This document shows positions 1 to 8,877 of a DNA stretch of 64,000 bases, one piece after another. Under the pieces are notes generated by a model. It had not been told where the DNA came from. It did no database searches and saw only the letters and a list, made by a program, of their open reading frames with translations. Position numbers and translations under genes: made by a program. Origin of the DNA: an uncultured Lachnospiraceae bacterium (GTDB lineage Bacteria > Bacillota > Clostridia > Lachnospirales > Lachnospiraceae); NCBI GenBank assembly GCA_900319245.1, contig ONNQ01000016.1, forward strand, positions 19,334-83,333, in the 5' to 3' direction. How positions within the stretch are numbered: position 1 is the first letter of the stretch; the number at the start of each line of letters is the position of its first letter.

Positions 1-285
1 TTTGAGAGTCGGGAACAGCGTGTTATTGACAAACTCAAGCAGCTGATCACCGGTCAAGGCAGTACCTTTGCCGTCATCTACCGCCCAATTCCTCCATCGG
101 CAGTCCTCCGGGATGATGGAGACATAATCCTCCTCATCAAACTCCCAGTTCTCTTCCTGTGCATCATACACTTTTAAAAAGAGCATCCATGCAATCTGCT
201 CAATGCGCTGGGCATCACCGTTTATGCCTGCATCGTTGCGCATGATATCCCTGAGCCTTTTTACGAAACTTCCCAAATCACTCAT
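1..285 (-). CDS. hsdM: Type I restriction-modification DNA methyltransferase subunit HsdM (partial, 3' end outside window)
   Basis: Only the first 95 codons are in the window; the gene runs off the left edge. The translation starts MSDLGSFVKRLRDIMRND and continues with IEQIAWMLFLKVYDAQEENW, which is the N-terminal helical domain typical of HsdM N6-adenine methyltransferases. The catalytic NPPF/SAM motifs lie outside. HsdM pairs with HsdS to methylate adenine at a bipartite target and with HsdR to restrict DNA. It begins 7 bp after the hsdR stop codon, so the two are co-transcribed, and hsdS is expected further left. Confidence 0.85.
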   Translation of the reverse strand, partial: MSDLGSFVKRLRDIMRNDAGINGDAQRIEQIAWMLFLKVYDAQEENWEFDEEDYVSIIPEDCRWRNWAVDDGKGTALTGDQLLEFVNNTLFPTLK

Positions 286-292
286 AATTCTG

Positions 293-2614
293 TCATCCTA
301 TTCTGTAGATTTCTTCTTCCAGTTCTTTGACTGCCTTCAAGTAGCCTTCTTTGCCGCCGAAGAGTTTAGCTATACGTGCAGGGTTCCCCATCCGCCTAAA
401 CGGATCGAGCCTGAGCACTTCTGTCCTCTCGATCTCTGTAATACCGTCATTGGCGTACTTCTCAAGGAGCGCCTCAATGACCTGTCTTGCCACACCGCTG
501 TATTTATGCAGGAAGTCGCGCTTCTTTACGTTCTCAGCGCGTTCCCTTCTTGTCAGCGGTTTCTGGTCATAAGCCACATGGGTGATAAAGTCAAAATCAT
601 CGACATCTTCCATGTGCTGGTCTTTTTTGAGCTTGTCCAGATCAATGCCGTGTGACTTCAGCTCCTGCCTGATCGCTTCCTTCTTCTCCGTCTGCGACCA
701 CTTCCGCACAAAGGTTCCCAGATCAGCATAATTGCCCCGGATGTTCCTTCTTGTATAGTCGATGATGTTCTCCTGCCTGAGCAGTTTTCCGTTTGTATCG
801 TAAACTGAAACTGTCTCCTGTATGAGCTGGACTCTCGCTCCTTCCGCGTCCACATAGGGTATGTGCTTCGGCTCAACAGGGACTTTGGGTTTTACAGGAC
901 CGGGGCCATCCCCATTTTTCGGGTAGTCATCTACCTGCTCCACAGGACCATCCCAGTCAGGATCAGAGAAGAGACGCGCGACTCCCCTGAAATCCATAAT
1001 CGTGAAACTGAGCTTCCCCTGGTCCTCACGGACGCGGGTGCCCCTGCCGATGATCTGCTTAAACTGCGTCATGGAATTGATGTTCTTGTCAAGGACGATC
1101 AGCTTCGTCAGCTTGCAGTCCGAGCCGGTGGACAGCATCTCCGATGTTGTTGCGATGACCGGATACTTCTGGGAAGCGGAAATAAAGTACTTCAGCTTAC
1201 TCTTCCCATAGTCATCGCTCCCGGTAATGCGCACCACGTAGTCGGGGTTCTTCTGCACCATATCCTTGTTCAGATTCACAAGAGCCATCCGCATCCGCTC
1301 TGCTGCGTCCTCAGTCGCGCAGAACACGATGGTCTTCTGCATCCTGCCGTATTTCTTCAGATACTCCGTGATCCGAAATGCAACTTCCTGAATTCGGTCC
1401 GCGAGGATAATGTTGTAGTCATAGTCCCTGTTGTTGTAGATGCGGTCCTCGATCTCGTGACCGAAATAATCCTTCTGTCCCTTATAAGGCCTCCATCCAT
1501 CACTGATGTTCATCGTCATTCCCAGCACACGGAAAGGCGCGAGGAACCCGTCTTCAATACCGGTCTTGAGGCTGTACTCATAAACCGGTTTCCCAAAATA
1601 GTCTATGTTTGAGACGTACATTGTCTCTTTCGGTGTCGCGGTCATACCAATCTGCGTGGCGCCGCTGAAGTACTCAAGGATCCTTCTCCACCGGCTGTCC
1701 TCTTTTGCTGATCCTCTGTGGCACTCGTCCACTATGATCAGGTCGAAGAAGTCCGGGTCAAAAAGCTCGCTGTAGTGCTCCTGGTCGTTATCCCCGATGA
1801 GCTGCTGATACAGGGCAAAATAGACCTGGTACGCTGTGATTGTATCCTTCTTGTCCTTTGCGAAATTGACCTTGTGTATGACCTTCTCAAGCGGTGCAAA
1901 GTCCTGCTGGATCGACTGGTCGACCAGATTGTTGCGGTCTGCGAGGTACAGGACCTTCCGTTTCACTCCACTCGTGAGGAGCCGGTATACGATCTGAAAA
2001 GCAGTGTAAGTCTTTCCGGTTCCTGTCGCCATGACGAGCAGGATCCTGTCCTGTCCCCTTGCAACGGCATCCAGCGTGCGGTTGACCGCGTTTCTCTGGT
2101 AATAACGCGGAGGGTAGGTATTCTGGCTGGAGTAATAAGGCTGGTCGATCAGCAGCAGCTCCTGTTCGTTTAATCCCTTACCACCATTGTGCTCTCCCTT
2201 ATACCGGGAAACCAGTTCTTCCACCGTAGGGAACTCTTCCATCGTAAGCATCCGCTCAGTCCCTGTCAGGAAGTCATGCTCACAGAATCCGTCACCGTTG
2301 GAACTGTAAGCAAACGGCAAGTCCAGCATCTGGGCATAGGTCATCGCCTGCTGCAGGCCATGGGAAACACTGTGGTTATTGTCCTTTGCCTCCACAACAG
2401 CGATCGGGTTGTATTTATTCAGGTAAAGAAGGTAATCCGCTTTTTTTGCCTTCTCACGGTAAGCCATGTTTCCCTTGATGTTGATCTTGCCGTCCGTGAT
2501 CTTGGTCTCCATTGTGATGTTTATGCCGTTTCTCCAACCACTGGCATTAATGGCAGGCGTAATGTAATTAAGCTTGATGTCCTCTTCGGTCATCTGCTTC
2601 TTATTCAGGATCAT
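293..2614 (-). CDS. hsdR: Type I restriction enzyme endonuclease/translocase subunit HsdR
   Basis: This 773-residue protein is the motor and nuclease subunit of a type I restriction system. The N-terminal part has a PD-(D/E)xK-like nuclease core ending in VVEAKD (about residue 95). The SF2 helicase motor follows: Walker A MATGTGKTYTA, motif II DECHRGSA, motif III TATPK and motif VI QIIGRGTRVRED. The C-terminal third resembles the EcoEI-type HsdR C-terminal domain. The start at 2614 is preferred over an upstream in-frame ATG because GGAGGAGG lies about 7 bp before it. It is the first gene of the operon, followed 7 bp later by hsdM. It could be a phase-variable or mobile defence locus, but the window ends too soon to judge. 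Confidence 0.92.
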   Translation of the reverse strand: MILNKKQMTEEDIKLNYITPAINASGWRNGINITMETKITDGKINIKGNMAYREKAKKADYLLYLNKYNPIAVVEAKDNNHSVSHGLQQAMTYAQMLDLPFAYSSNGDGFCEHDFLTGTERMLTMEEFPTVEELVSRYKGEHNGGKGLNEQELLLIDQPYYSSQNTYPPRYYQRNAVNRTLDAVARGQDRILLVMATGTGKTYTAFQIVYRLLTSGVKRKVLYLADRNNLVDQSIQQDFAPLEKVIHKVNFAKDKKDTITAYQVYFALYQQLIGDNDQEHYSELFDPDFFDLIIVDECHRGSAKEDSRWRRILEYFSGATQIGMTATPKETMYVSNIDYFGKPVYEYSLKTGIEDGFLAPFRVLGMTMNISDGWRPYKGQKDYFGHEIEDRIYNNRDYDYNIILADRIQEVAFRITEYLKKYGRMQKTIVFCATEDAAERMRMALVNLNKDMVQKNPDYVVRITGSDDYGKSKLKYFISASQKYPVIATTSEMLSTGSDCKLTKLIVLDKNINSMTQFKQIIGRGTRVREDQGKLSFTIMDFRGVARLFSDPDWDGPVEQVDDYPKNGDGPGPVKPKVPVEPKHIPYVDAEGARVQLIQETVSVYDTNGKLLRQENIIDYTRRNIRGNYADLGTFVRKWSQTEKKEAIRQELKSHGIDLDKLKKDQHMEDVDDFDFITHVAYDQKPLTRRERAENVKKRDFLHKYSGVARQVIEALLEKYANDGITEIERTEVLRLDPFRRMGNPARIAKLFGGKEGYLKAVKELEEEIYRIG

Positions 2615-2880
2615 GGGATCCTCCTCCCTATGAGAGCACATAATTAATCCAGTATGAAACCATTTTATCAAAAAGCAATAGTTTAATATAGTAAGGAATT
2701 AGACTGCAAAGCTTGGTGCGTCAAAAATAGACCAGCACAGTAATAGATTACTCTTCCAACCAACAAGAACCCCTATTTCTCGAAAATAGTAAAATCATTT
2801 TCTCGTTTGCCCAAATAGTAAAATCGCAGCTACAACCCTCCAAAATCAGAGTTGTGGATATGTTCCTTCAGACATAAAAC
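2615..2880. other. AT-rich intergenic stretch upstream of hsdR
   Basis: I see no gene here. The stretch must hold the hsdR promoter on the minus strand, but no hexamer pair is convincing. It contains a 13-bp direct repeat, AAATAGTAAAATC, at 2784-2796 and 2813-2825, and the first copy is also the right arm of a small palindrome (CTATTT ctcga AAATAG). The base composition is clearly more AT-rich than the flanking rRNA methyltransferase gene, which fits an edge of an acquired restriction locus. Confidence 0.4.
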
Positions 2881-2932
2881 AAGGGACTTCCATCACCGGA
2901 GAGCACGCTGTCCCGATGATGGAAAGTCCCTT
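2881..2932 (-). terminator. Rho-independent terminator of the rRNA methyltransferase gene
   Basis: A long inverted repeat (AAGGGACT..CCATCA / TGATGG..AGTCCCTT) encloses a short loop. On the minus strand it is followed by TTGTTTTATG, giving a U-rich tail. It lies 28 bp past the stop codon of the methyltransferase. The stem is also flanked by TTATTTT on the plus strand, so it may work in both directions. Confidence 0.8.
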
Positions 2933-2960
2933 ATTTTAAGCCTTTTTCAGGCCTCTTCTT

Positions 2961-4124
2961 TCAATTATGTGTTAGTAAACAGACAGTCTCGACCCCTTCG
3001 GTGTAAGGGAACATGTCGACGGGCACCGCCTTCTTCATGGCATAGCCGCCCTCAGTCAAAAGAGCGAGGTCCCTTGCAAGCGTATCCGGCTCGCAGGAGA
3101 CATAGACGACCTTGGCGGGACGCAGTGTAAGCACGGCCTCGATAAACTCCTCGCTGGCGCCGCTTCTGGGCGGATCCATGAAGAGAATGTCGAGCTTCTC
3201 GTTTTTGGCAGCCATATCTTTCATGAAGCGGCCCGAGTCGTTTCGGAAAACTTCTACGTTCTGCGCATTGTTGAGCTTTACATTGATCCTGGCGTCCTTG
3301 ACTGCCTCTGGATTGAGCTCCACGCTCAGCACCTCTTTGCAGCGGTCGGACGCAATGATCCCGATCGTTCCGATGCCGCAGTAGGCGTCCAGGATCCTCT
3401 CCTTGCCCGAAAATCCAGCGTAGTCCAGCGCTATATTGTAGAGCTTCTCCGTCTGCAGGGAATTGACCTGGTAGAAGGAGCGGGAGGAAATCCGGAAGCG
3501 CTTTTTGCAGAGGACGTCCTCGATGTAGCCGGGGCCATGGAGAACCTTCTCTTTCTCACCAAGAACCATGGTGGTCTGCTTGTCGTTGATGTTCTGTACC
3601 ACTGTCGTGATTTCCGGGTGGCGCTTTACGAGGGCGTTCACGAATTTCTTAGCCTGTGGAAAGACAGCCTCCGCCGTGACCAGGGTCACCATGACCTGCC
3701 TTGTGCCGCGTGCCGTACGCACCTGTACATAGCGCAGAAAGCCCGTTCTGCGGTCCTCGTCGTAGACGCGGATCTTGAAGGATTCCATCAGTGCAAACAC
3801 GGTCTGAATGATCCTGTCGGCGCGCAGATCCTCCAGCATGCAGGCCTTGACCGGAACCACTTCGTGCGTGCCGGCCTTATAGATACCGCAGACCGGCTTG
3901 CCCTTCTTGTCCGGTGCAAACACTGACGTCACTTTATTGCGATAGTGGTCCGGATTCTTCATCCGCACGATCGGGTCCACGCGGCCATAGCGGCCGATCA
4001 GGTCCTCTACGCGCTGCTGCTTGCGTACTGTCTGCTCCTCATAGGGGACGTTGATCATGGTGCAGCCGCCGCATTTCTTGGACACGGGGCATCTGGATTT
4101 GCTCTTATTTACTGTATCTGCCAT
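2961..4124 (-). CDS. rlmD: 23S rRNA (uracil-5-)-methyltransferase, RlmD/RlmCD (TrmA) family
   Basis: The 387-residue protein is a SAM-dependent RNA m5U methyltransferase. Near the N-terminus CPVSKKCGGC gives three Cys of a 4Fe-4S cluster, with a fourth in VPVKAC about 75 residues later. The SAM-binding motif is DAYCGIGTIG and the catalytic cysteine lies in YVSCEPDTLARD, preceded by MDPPRSG. It lacks the N-terminal TRAM domain found in longer members, since translation starts only 11 residues before the cysteines. In Firmicutes this family modifies U747 and/or U1939 of 23S rRNA; which site is used here cannot be told. The start has no good Shine-Dalgarno at normal distance. Confidence 0.85.
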   Translation of the reverse strand: MADTVNKSKSRCPVSKKCGGCTMINVPYEEQTVRKQQRVEDLIGRYGRVDPIVRMKNPDHYRNKVTSVFAPDKKGKPVCGIYKAGTHEVVPVKACMLEDLRADRIIQTVFALMESFKIRVYDEDRRTGFLRYVQVRTARGTRQVMVTLVTAEAVFPQAKKFVNALVKRHPEITTVVQNINDKQTTMVLGEKEKVLHGPGYIEDVLCKKRFRISSRSFYQVNSLQTEKLYNIALDYAGFSGKERILDAYCGIGTIGIIASDRCKEVLSVELNPEAVKDARINVKLNNAQNVEVFRNDSGRFMKDMAAKNEKLDILFMDPPRSGASEEFIEAVLTLRPAKVVYVSCEPDTLARDLALLTEGGYAMKKAVPVDMFPYTEGVETVCLLTHN

Positions 4125-4234
4125 ATCTGTCTATTTACTGTCCTTCCTTGACCTATTGTCACATTAGCAGGTGAACGCCCGCCACTTCCACCAAGTGCAG
4201 AGAATGAGGTATTCCGCCAAAAAGCATGGTAAAA

Positions 4235-4255
4235 GGCCGGCGCAAAACGCCGGCC
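4235..4255 (-). terminator. Terminator of the desulfoferrodoxin gene
   Basis: A perfect 8-bp GC-rich stem (GGCCGGCG / CGCCGGCC) with a 5-nt loop is followed on the minus strand by TTTTACC. It sits 40 bp after the desulfoferrodoxin stop codon. Confidence 0.8.
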
Positions 4256-4294
4256 CTATTGGATTCTACCTTGTCCCCGAATGAGGACTCCCTA

Positions 4295-4666
4295 TCAGAT
4301 CTCTGCCTTCCAGAATCCGTGCAGGTTGCAGTACTCGTATGCAGCAACGGGATCAGCTGCCTTGAAAACTGCCTTGGGCGCCTGGCCGGGCTCAAGTTCC
4401 GCATACTGGAATCCGCTCTTTGTCTCGAGAACGATGAACTGGATGTAGTGTGCATCCATCATAGGGTGCTCAACAGAGCCAACCTGAACCGTTACAGTCT
4501 CGCCATCAACGGTAACAGCGGGAACGTGCTTCTCTCTCGCGCCGTCGGTAACGCCCGCGATCATCTCTTTCATGGGCTCACCGCAGCAGGAAGGGGAACA
4601 TCCCTTCGCATTGAGCTTTACGACCATACTTCCGCATTTTGCGCAGCGATAAAATTTAAGTGCCAT
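4295..4666 (-). CDS. dfx: Desulfoferrodoxin (superoxide reductase), class I
   Basis: This 123-residue cytoplasmic protein reduces superoxide to peroxide without making oxygen. The N-terminal desulforedoxin-like domain has all four Cys ligands (C8, C11, C27, C28). The C-terminal catalytic domain keeps the His4-Cys iron site: H47 in EKH, H67, H73, C113 and H116 in CNLHGFW. Presence of both centres makes it class I (2Fe-SOR). The start is set by TAGGAGGTAT just upstream; an ATG 7 codons earlier lacks this. It stands alone with its own terminator and supports a strictly anaerobic lifestyle. Confidence 0.95.
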   Translation of the reverse strand: MALKFYRCAKCGSMVVKLNAKGCSPSCCGEPMKEMIAGVTDGAREKHVPAVTVDGETVTVQVGSVEHPMMDAHYIQFIVLETKSGFQYAELEPGQAPKAVFKAADPVAAYEYCNLHGFWKAEI

Positions 4667-4776
4667 ACTAATACCTCCTACCTCCAATTTCAGTTTTTGT
4701 GCTATTTACATTTTTGAATTCCCATTTATAGAAATATTTTAATGCATTTGCAGATAAAAGAAAAGCTGAATCTCGT

Positions 4777-7614
4777 TCATTCCTCCAGGCTTTCCAGATG
4801 CTTTTGCAGCGCTGCCGCCGTCTCCTCGCTCATGCCCGCGAGAACGCCGCCGGACTTGCCGCCGTCCTTCTTCTCGTAGTGCTCCCGCATCAGGCTCTTG
4901 GTCAGGACCAGCTCCTCCAGCAGGTTCTGTGCGGACATGCGGTAGGCGCCGGCTCCGTAGATGATCACCTGTTCCACGGCGTCCGACGTCGCCACGGTCA
5001 CTTTATAGCGCTTACTGAGTTCGTGCGCCGCCTTCTCGATATAGAGGTCCGCTGTCTCCGCCTCCTTGGTGTAGATCACGTCGATCCCGCCCACATGGAT
5101 CACTTCGCCGCGTCCGCCCCGCACTTTATAGGCGTCAAAAACGAGAATGACGTGCTCTTTCCGAAAGCCCGCAAAGTCAACGATCATATCGATCAGCTTG
5201 TCTCTTGCGGCCATGATATCCTTCGCAGCCAGCTCCCGCAAATCCTCCCATGCAAAGACAATATTGTAGCCGTCGATCAGAAGATATTCCTTTTCCGTCG
5301 CTTTTCGGGCCGCGTGGGATCGCTTATCCGGCGGATCCGCGCTGATCACACGAGACGCCCGCTTCCAGGATTTGGCAGACCTTCCGTTATCCGGTTCCTC
5401 GTCGCTGAACCGGCTTTTGATGGGGCCGTATGTGCGCTCGAAGATCCGGCGCAGCTCGTCTTCCTCCGCGAACAATTTGGCCTCTCTCTCGCTAAAGGAC
5501 GCCGGTTTCTCCGCCTTGCGGACGCCCGCGCGAAGGCCGGTCCTTCCGGCGCTGCCGTAGGACATATCTTCCTCCCACAGGTCTTCTTCCGCATAGCCCA
5601 GCATCGCTTTGCCTGTCAGTGGTCCGTCCGACGGGTCGCGCCAGCCGGAGTCCACATGCATGCGTTCCCGCACCTCGTACCACGGAACCGGCGTGCCCGC
5701 GCCGTGTGCGCAGAAGACCGATCCGGGCGGATTGCGAAGATCCAGTTCCGGATCGTACCCCGACGCGGCAATGATCTCCTCTGCATTGGTGCAGGGCTCA
5801 TAGCCCTTGAGCGTACAGGTGATCTGTCCCTCGCCGCGCGTGTAGGCTGCCAGCTGCTCCGCATAATTGGCAATTTGGGAAACCGGCGCGCTGCCGGTGA
5901 TCACAGACCTGCCGTCTTCGAGGTCCGGCTGTGTGAAGGATGCGCCCATCTGCTGCAGATCCGTGAGCGCTCGGCCCAGCGATTCCTGCGGAATCTCCAT
6001 GCGGAAGCTGTAGAAAGGCTCCAAAAGGACACTTTCCGTCATCATAAGGCCTTGTCGTACCGCGCGGTAGGTAGCCTGGCGGAAGTCGCCGCCCTCCGTG
6101 TGCTTGAGATGGGCCTTGCCGGTGAGAAGAGAGATCTTCATATCCGTGATCTCCGCGCCGGTCAGAACTCCCCGGTGCCGTTTCTCCTCCAGATGGGTCA
6201 TGATCAGGCGCTGCCAGTTGACCGCCAGTACGTCCGCCCTGCAGCGGTTTTCAAATACCAGTCCGCTCCCGGGCACGCCGGGTTCGAGCAGCAAATGAAC
6301 TTCCGCATAATGGCGCAGCGGCTCGAAATGGCCGACGCCCTCTACCGCCCTGGCGATCGTCTCTTTATAAATAATGGAAGGCTCGCCAAAAGATACCCGA
6401 AGGCCCAATCTCTCCCGGATCATCCGCTGCAGGATCTCCTTCTGCACCTGGCCCATGATCTGCGCGGTGATCTCCTTTTTCTCCTCATCGTAGGTGAGGT
6501 GGAGGGTCGGATCTTCTTCCTCGAGGGTTCTCAGGCTCCTGTAGGCCTTGAACAGGTCTTCGCCGGGCGGCAGAAGGACTGCACAGCGGAGGACCGGCTG
6601 CAGGAGCTCTTCCGCGCCGCTTGCCTCTGCGCCGATGCCCTGTCCCACTCTGGTCCGGGTGAGGCCGGTCACGGCGCACACTTCGCCTGCGACAGCCTCC
6701 TGCCGGGCCTCATATTTACTGCCGGAATAGAACCGGATCTGTTCGACCTTCTCGGGGCTTCCCTTTTCATCCGTGCACTCGGCCAGCGGTGTTTTGACAG
6801 ACAGTCTGCCGCCGGTGAGCTTCATCCAGGTCAGTCTTGCGCCGCCGTCTCGTGTGATCTTGAAGATCCGGGCGCCGAATGCATCGCCGTACACGGGCGG
6901 CTGGATCAGCGTATCCAGGCACTCCAGAAGCGCCGGGACGCCCTGTTCACGCAGCGCTGCGCCGAACAGGACCGGAAAGAGCTTGCGGTCCGCGGTCAGC
7001 CTGCAGATCTGCTCGTTGGTGACCGGTTCGCCCTCCAGGTAGGCGTTCAGAAGCGCATCGTCGCAGACTGCGATCTCCTCCTGCACGTCCCCTTGCGCCA
7101 GCTGTTCCGACAGCGGACCGTTGCCGGGCATCACGTCCACGCATTTGGTACTCAGTTCCTTCTTGATGGAGGATAAGAGGACTGCTCTGTCCGCGCCGTC
7201 CTGGTCCATCTTGTTAACGAAGAGAAAGGTCGGGACTTTGTAGTGGTCCAGCAGTCTCCACAGGACCCGCACCTGCCCGTTCACGCCGTCCGCCGCGCTG
7301 ATGACCAGTACGGCGCAGTCCAGAACGCCCAAAACGCGCTCCATCTCGGTCGAAAAATCGACGTGCCCCGGCGTATCCAGAAGGGTATAGCTTCTCTCTA
7401 CATTCTCTCGGGAAGAAGTAAATCTGGCCTGTTTGGAGAAGATCGTAATGCCCCTCTCCTTTTCCATCTCATTGGTATCCAGAAATGCGTCCTTGTGGTC
7501 CACGCGGCCCGCTTTGCGCACGGCGCCGGTAATATGTAAAAGCGCCTCGGAAAGTGTCGTCTTGCCCGCGTCCACATGGGCCAGAATTCCCAGAATCAGG
7601 TTTTGTTTGGTCAT
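4777..7614 (-). CDS. TetM/EF-G-like ribosomal GTPase fused to a C-terminal YacP/Rae1-type NYN endonuclease domain
   Basis: The 945-residue protein opens with a translational GTPase domain: G1 AHVDAGKTT (12-20), G2 RGITI (54-58), G3 DTPGH (80-84) and G4 NKMD (134-137). EF-G-like domains II-V follow to about residue 640, in the pattern of TetM/TetW ribosomal protection proteins. After a charged linker (about 650-775) comes a NYN domain with LLIDGYN (D781), VFDAYK (D827), ETADLYIE (D856) and ATSDAVEQ (D878), as in YacP. B. subtilis YacP (Rae1) is known to cleave mRNA in the ribosomal A site. TetM-type GTPases enter the same site, so I infer a ribosome-delivered nuclease or a rescue/quality-control factor rather than simple tetracycline resistance. 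It is divergent from purC. Confidence 0.9.
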   Translation of the reverse strand: MTKQNLILGILAHVDAGKTTLSEALLHITGAVRKAGRVDHKDAFLDTNEMEKERGITIFSKQARFTSSRENVERSYTLLDTPGHVDFSTEMERVLGVLDCAVLVISAADGVNGQVRVLWRLLDHYKVPTFLFVNKMDQDGADRAVLLSSIKKELSTKCVDVMPGNGPLSEQLAQGDVQEEIAVCDDALLNAYLEGEPVTNEQICRLTADRKLFPVLFGAALREQGVPALLECLDTLIQPPVYGDAFGARIFKITRDGGARLTWMKLTGGRLSVKTPLAECTDEKGSPEKVEQIRFYSGSKYEARQEAVAGEVCAVTGLTRTRVGQGIGAEASGAEELLQPVLRCAVLLPPGEDLFKAYRSLRTLEEEDPTLHLTYDEEKKEITAQIMGQVQKEILQRMIRERLGLRVSFGEPSIIYKETIARAVEGVGHFEPLRHYAEVHLLLEPGVPGSGLVFENRCRADVLAVNWQRLIMTHLEEKRHRGVLTGAEITDMKISLLTGKAHLKHTEGGDFRQATYRAVRQGLMMTESVLLEPFYSFRMEIPQESLGRALTDLQQMGASFTQPDLEDGRSVITGSAPVSQIANYAEQLAAYTRGEGQITCTLKGYEPCTNAEEIIAASGYDPELDLRNPPGSVFCAHGAGTPVPWYEVRERMHVDSGWRDPSDGPLTGKAMLGYAEEDLWEEDMSYGSAGRTGLRAGVRKAEKPASFSEREAKLFAEEDELRRIFERTYGPIKSRFSDEEPDNGRSAKSWKRASRVISADPPDKRSHAARKATEKEYLLIDGYNIVFAWEDLRELAAKDIMAARDKLIDMIVDFAGFRKEHVILVFDAYKVRGGRGEVIHVGGIDVIYTKEAETADLYIEKAAHELSKRYKVTVATSDAVEQVIIYGAGAYRMSAQNLLEELVLTKSLMREHYEKKDGGKSGGVLAGMSEETAAALQKHLESLEE

Positions 7615-7673
7615 AATACTATTCCTTACATCACATTTTCTGTGCACAAATACATTTCTATACGCAAAAATAA

Positions 7674-7701
7674 TTGTTTTGCAGTCGAAAATGATTATAC
7701 T
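7674..7701 (+). promoter_or_regulatory. Probable promoter of purC
   Basis: TTGTTT (7674-7679) and TATACT (7696-7701) are separated by 16 bp in the divergent region between the GTPase-NYN gene and purC. This leaves a leader of about 110 nt. No PurR box or purine riboswitch is evident in the leader. Confidence 0.55.
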
Positions 7702-7821
7702 AAAGAAGTGTTCACCACAAAAGCGCATTGTTAGAAGTGCAGCCTGGTCGTGAACGATTCAATAGCAGAATACCACAAAGCGCTGCAGAGCGTGCAGGCA
7801 AATCGAAGGAGGAAAAGAGGC

Positions 7822-8694
7822 ATGCAGGAGTTTACCCCCGTCAAAGAAGGAAAGGTACGCGAGATTTACGACATCGGCGACAAGCTCATTATGGTAGCGA
7901 CCGACAGAATTTCCGCGTTTGACGTAATTCTTAAGAACAAGATCGTGAAGAAGGGCACCGTTCTCACACAGATGTCCCGCTTCTGGTTCGATCTCACAAA
8001 GGATATCATTCCCAACCACATGATCAGCGTGGACGTGAACGATATGCCCGAATTCTTCCGTCAGGAGCGTTTTGACGGCAACAGCATGATGTGCAGAAAG
8101 CTGACCATGCTCCCCATCGAGTGCATCGTTCGCGGCTATATCACCGGCAGCGGCTGGGCCAGCTACAAGAAGGACGGCACTGTCTGCGGCATCCAGCTCC
8201 CCGAGGGCCTCAACGAATGCGACAAGCTCCCTGAACCCATCTACACGCCCAGCACAAAGGCTGAGATCGGCGACCACGATGAGAACATCAGCTTTGAGAA
8301 GAGCATCGAAGTGCTCGAGAAGGCGTTCCCCGGCCACGGTCAGGAATACGCGCAGACCATCAAGGACTGCACCATCGCGCTCTACAAAAAATGCGCCGAT
8401 TACGCGCTGACAAGAGGCATCATCATTGCGGACACCAAGTTTGAATTTGGTCTGGACGAGAACGGAAATGTGGTTCTGGGCGACGAAATGCTCACGCCCG
8501 ACAGCAGCCGCTTCTGGCCCCTGGAAGGCTATGCGCCCGGCCACAGCCAGCCCTCTTTTGACAAGCAGTTCGTCCGCGATTGGCTCAAGGCCAATCCCGA
8601 CAGCGACTATCTGCTGCCCCAGGACGTCATCGATAAGACCATCGACAAGTACAAGGAGGCCTATCACCTTCTGACCGGCGATACGATCGCCTGA
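7822..8694 (+). CDS. purC: Phosphoribosylaminoimidazole-succinocarboxamide synthase (SAICAR synthetase)
   Basis: The 290-residue enzyme joins aspartate to CAIR with ATP in de novo purine synthesis. It has the family start EFTPVKEGKVREIYDIGD, ATDRISAFD, IECIVRGYITGSGW and the signature DTKFEFG followed by GDEMLTPDSSRFW. Its length fits the longer, eukaryote-like SAICAR synthase group rather than the 235-residue Bacillus type. The start at 7822 is set by AGGAGG 10 bp upstream; a longer in-frame start at 7750 lacks a binding site. It is a single-gene unit, not part of a pur operon here. Confidence 0.95.
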   Translation: MQEFTPVKEGKVREIYDIGDKLIMVATDRISAFDVILKNKIVKKGTVLTQMSRFWFDLTKDIIPNHMISVDVNDMPEFFRQERFDGNSMMCRKLTMLPIECIVRGYITGSGWASYKKDGTVCGIQLPEGLNECDKLPEPIYTPSTKAEIGDHDENISFEKSIEVLEKAFPGHGQEYAQTIKDCTIALYKKCADYALTRGIIIADTKFEFGLDENGNVVLGDEMLTPDSSRFWPLEGYAPGHSQPSFDKQFVRDWLKANPDSDYLLPQDVIDKTIDKYKEAYHLLTGDTIA

Positions 8695-8758
8695 GATCGA
8701 AGGCCGGTCCCTGCAGGCCGCCTGCAGATTGCGGATCTATACAGTCTACATATACGTA

Positions 8759-8782
8759 CGCCCGGAGTGCACACTCCGGGCG
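8759..8782 (+). terminator. Terminator of purC
   Basis: A perfect 11-bp stem (CGCCCGGAGTG / CACTCCGGGCG) with almost no loop is followed by TTTGCTT, 65 bp after the purC stop. Confidence 0.75.
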
Positions 8783-8877
8783 TTTGCTTCAGTGGTATAT
8801 GAAAGAAATCCATTTTAAACACGAATTATCGAGGTACATTGTTATTGCACCGGGTAAGGATGATCAGAACAAGGACT

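Noticed and set aside
4798-7176. Long open frame (792 codons) on the plus strand opposite the GTPase-NYN gene
   Set aside because: It is a GC-driven antisense frame of a gene with clear motifs; its translation has no recognisable domain.
4777-7614. Simple tetracycline resistance gene
   Set aside because: The extra NYN domain and the chromosomal setting next to purC, without mobile elements, argue for a housekeeping translation role; resistance remains untested.
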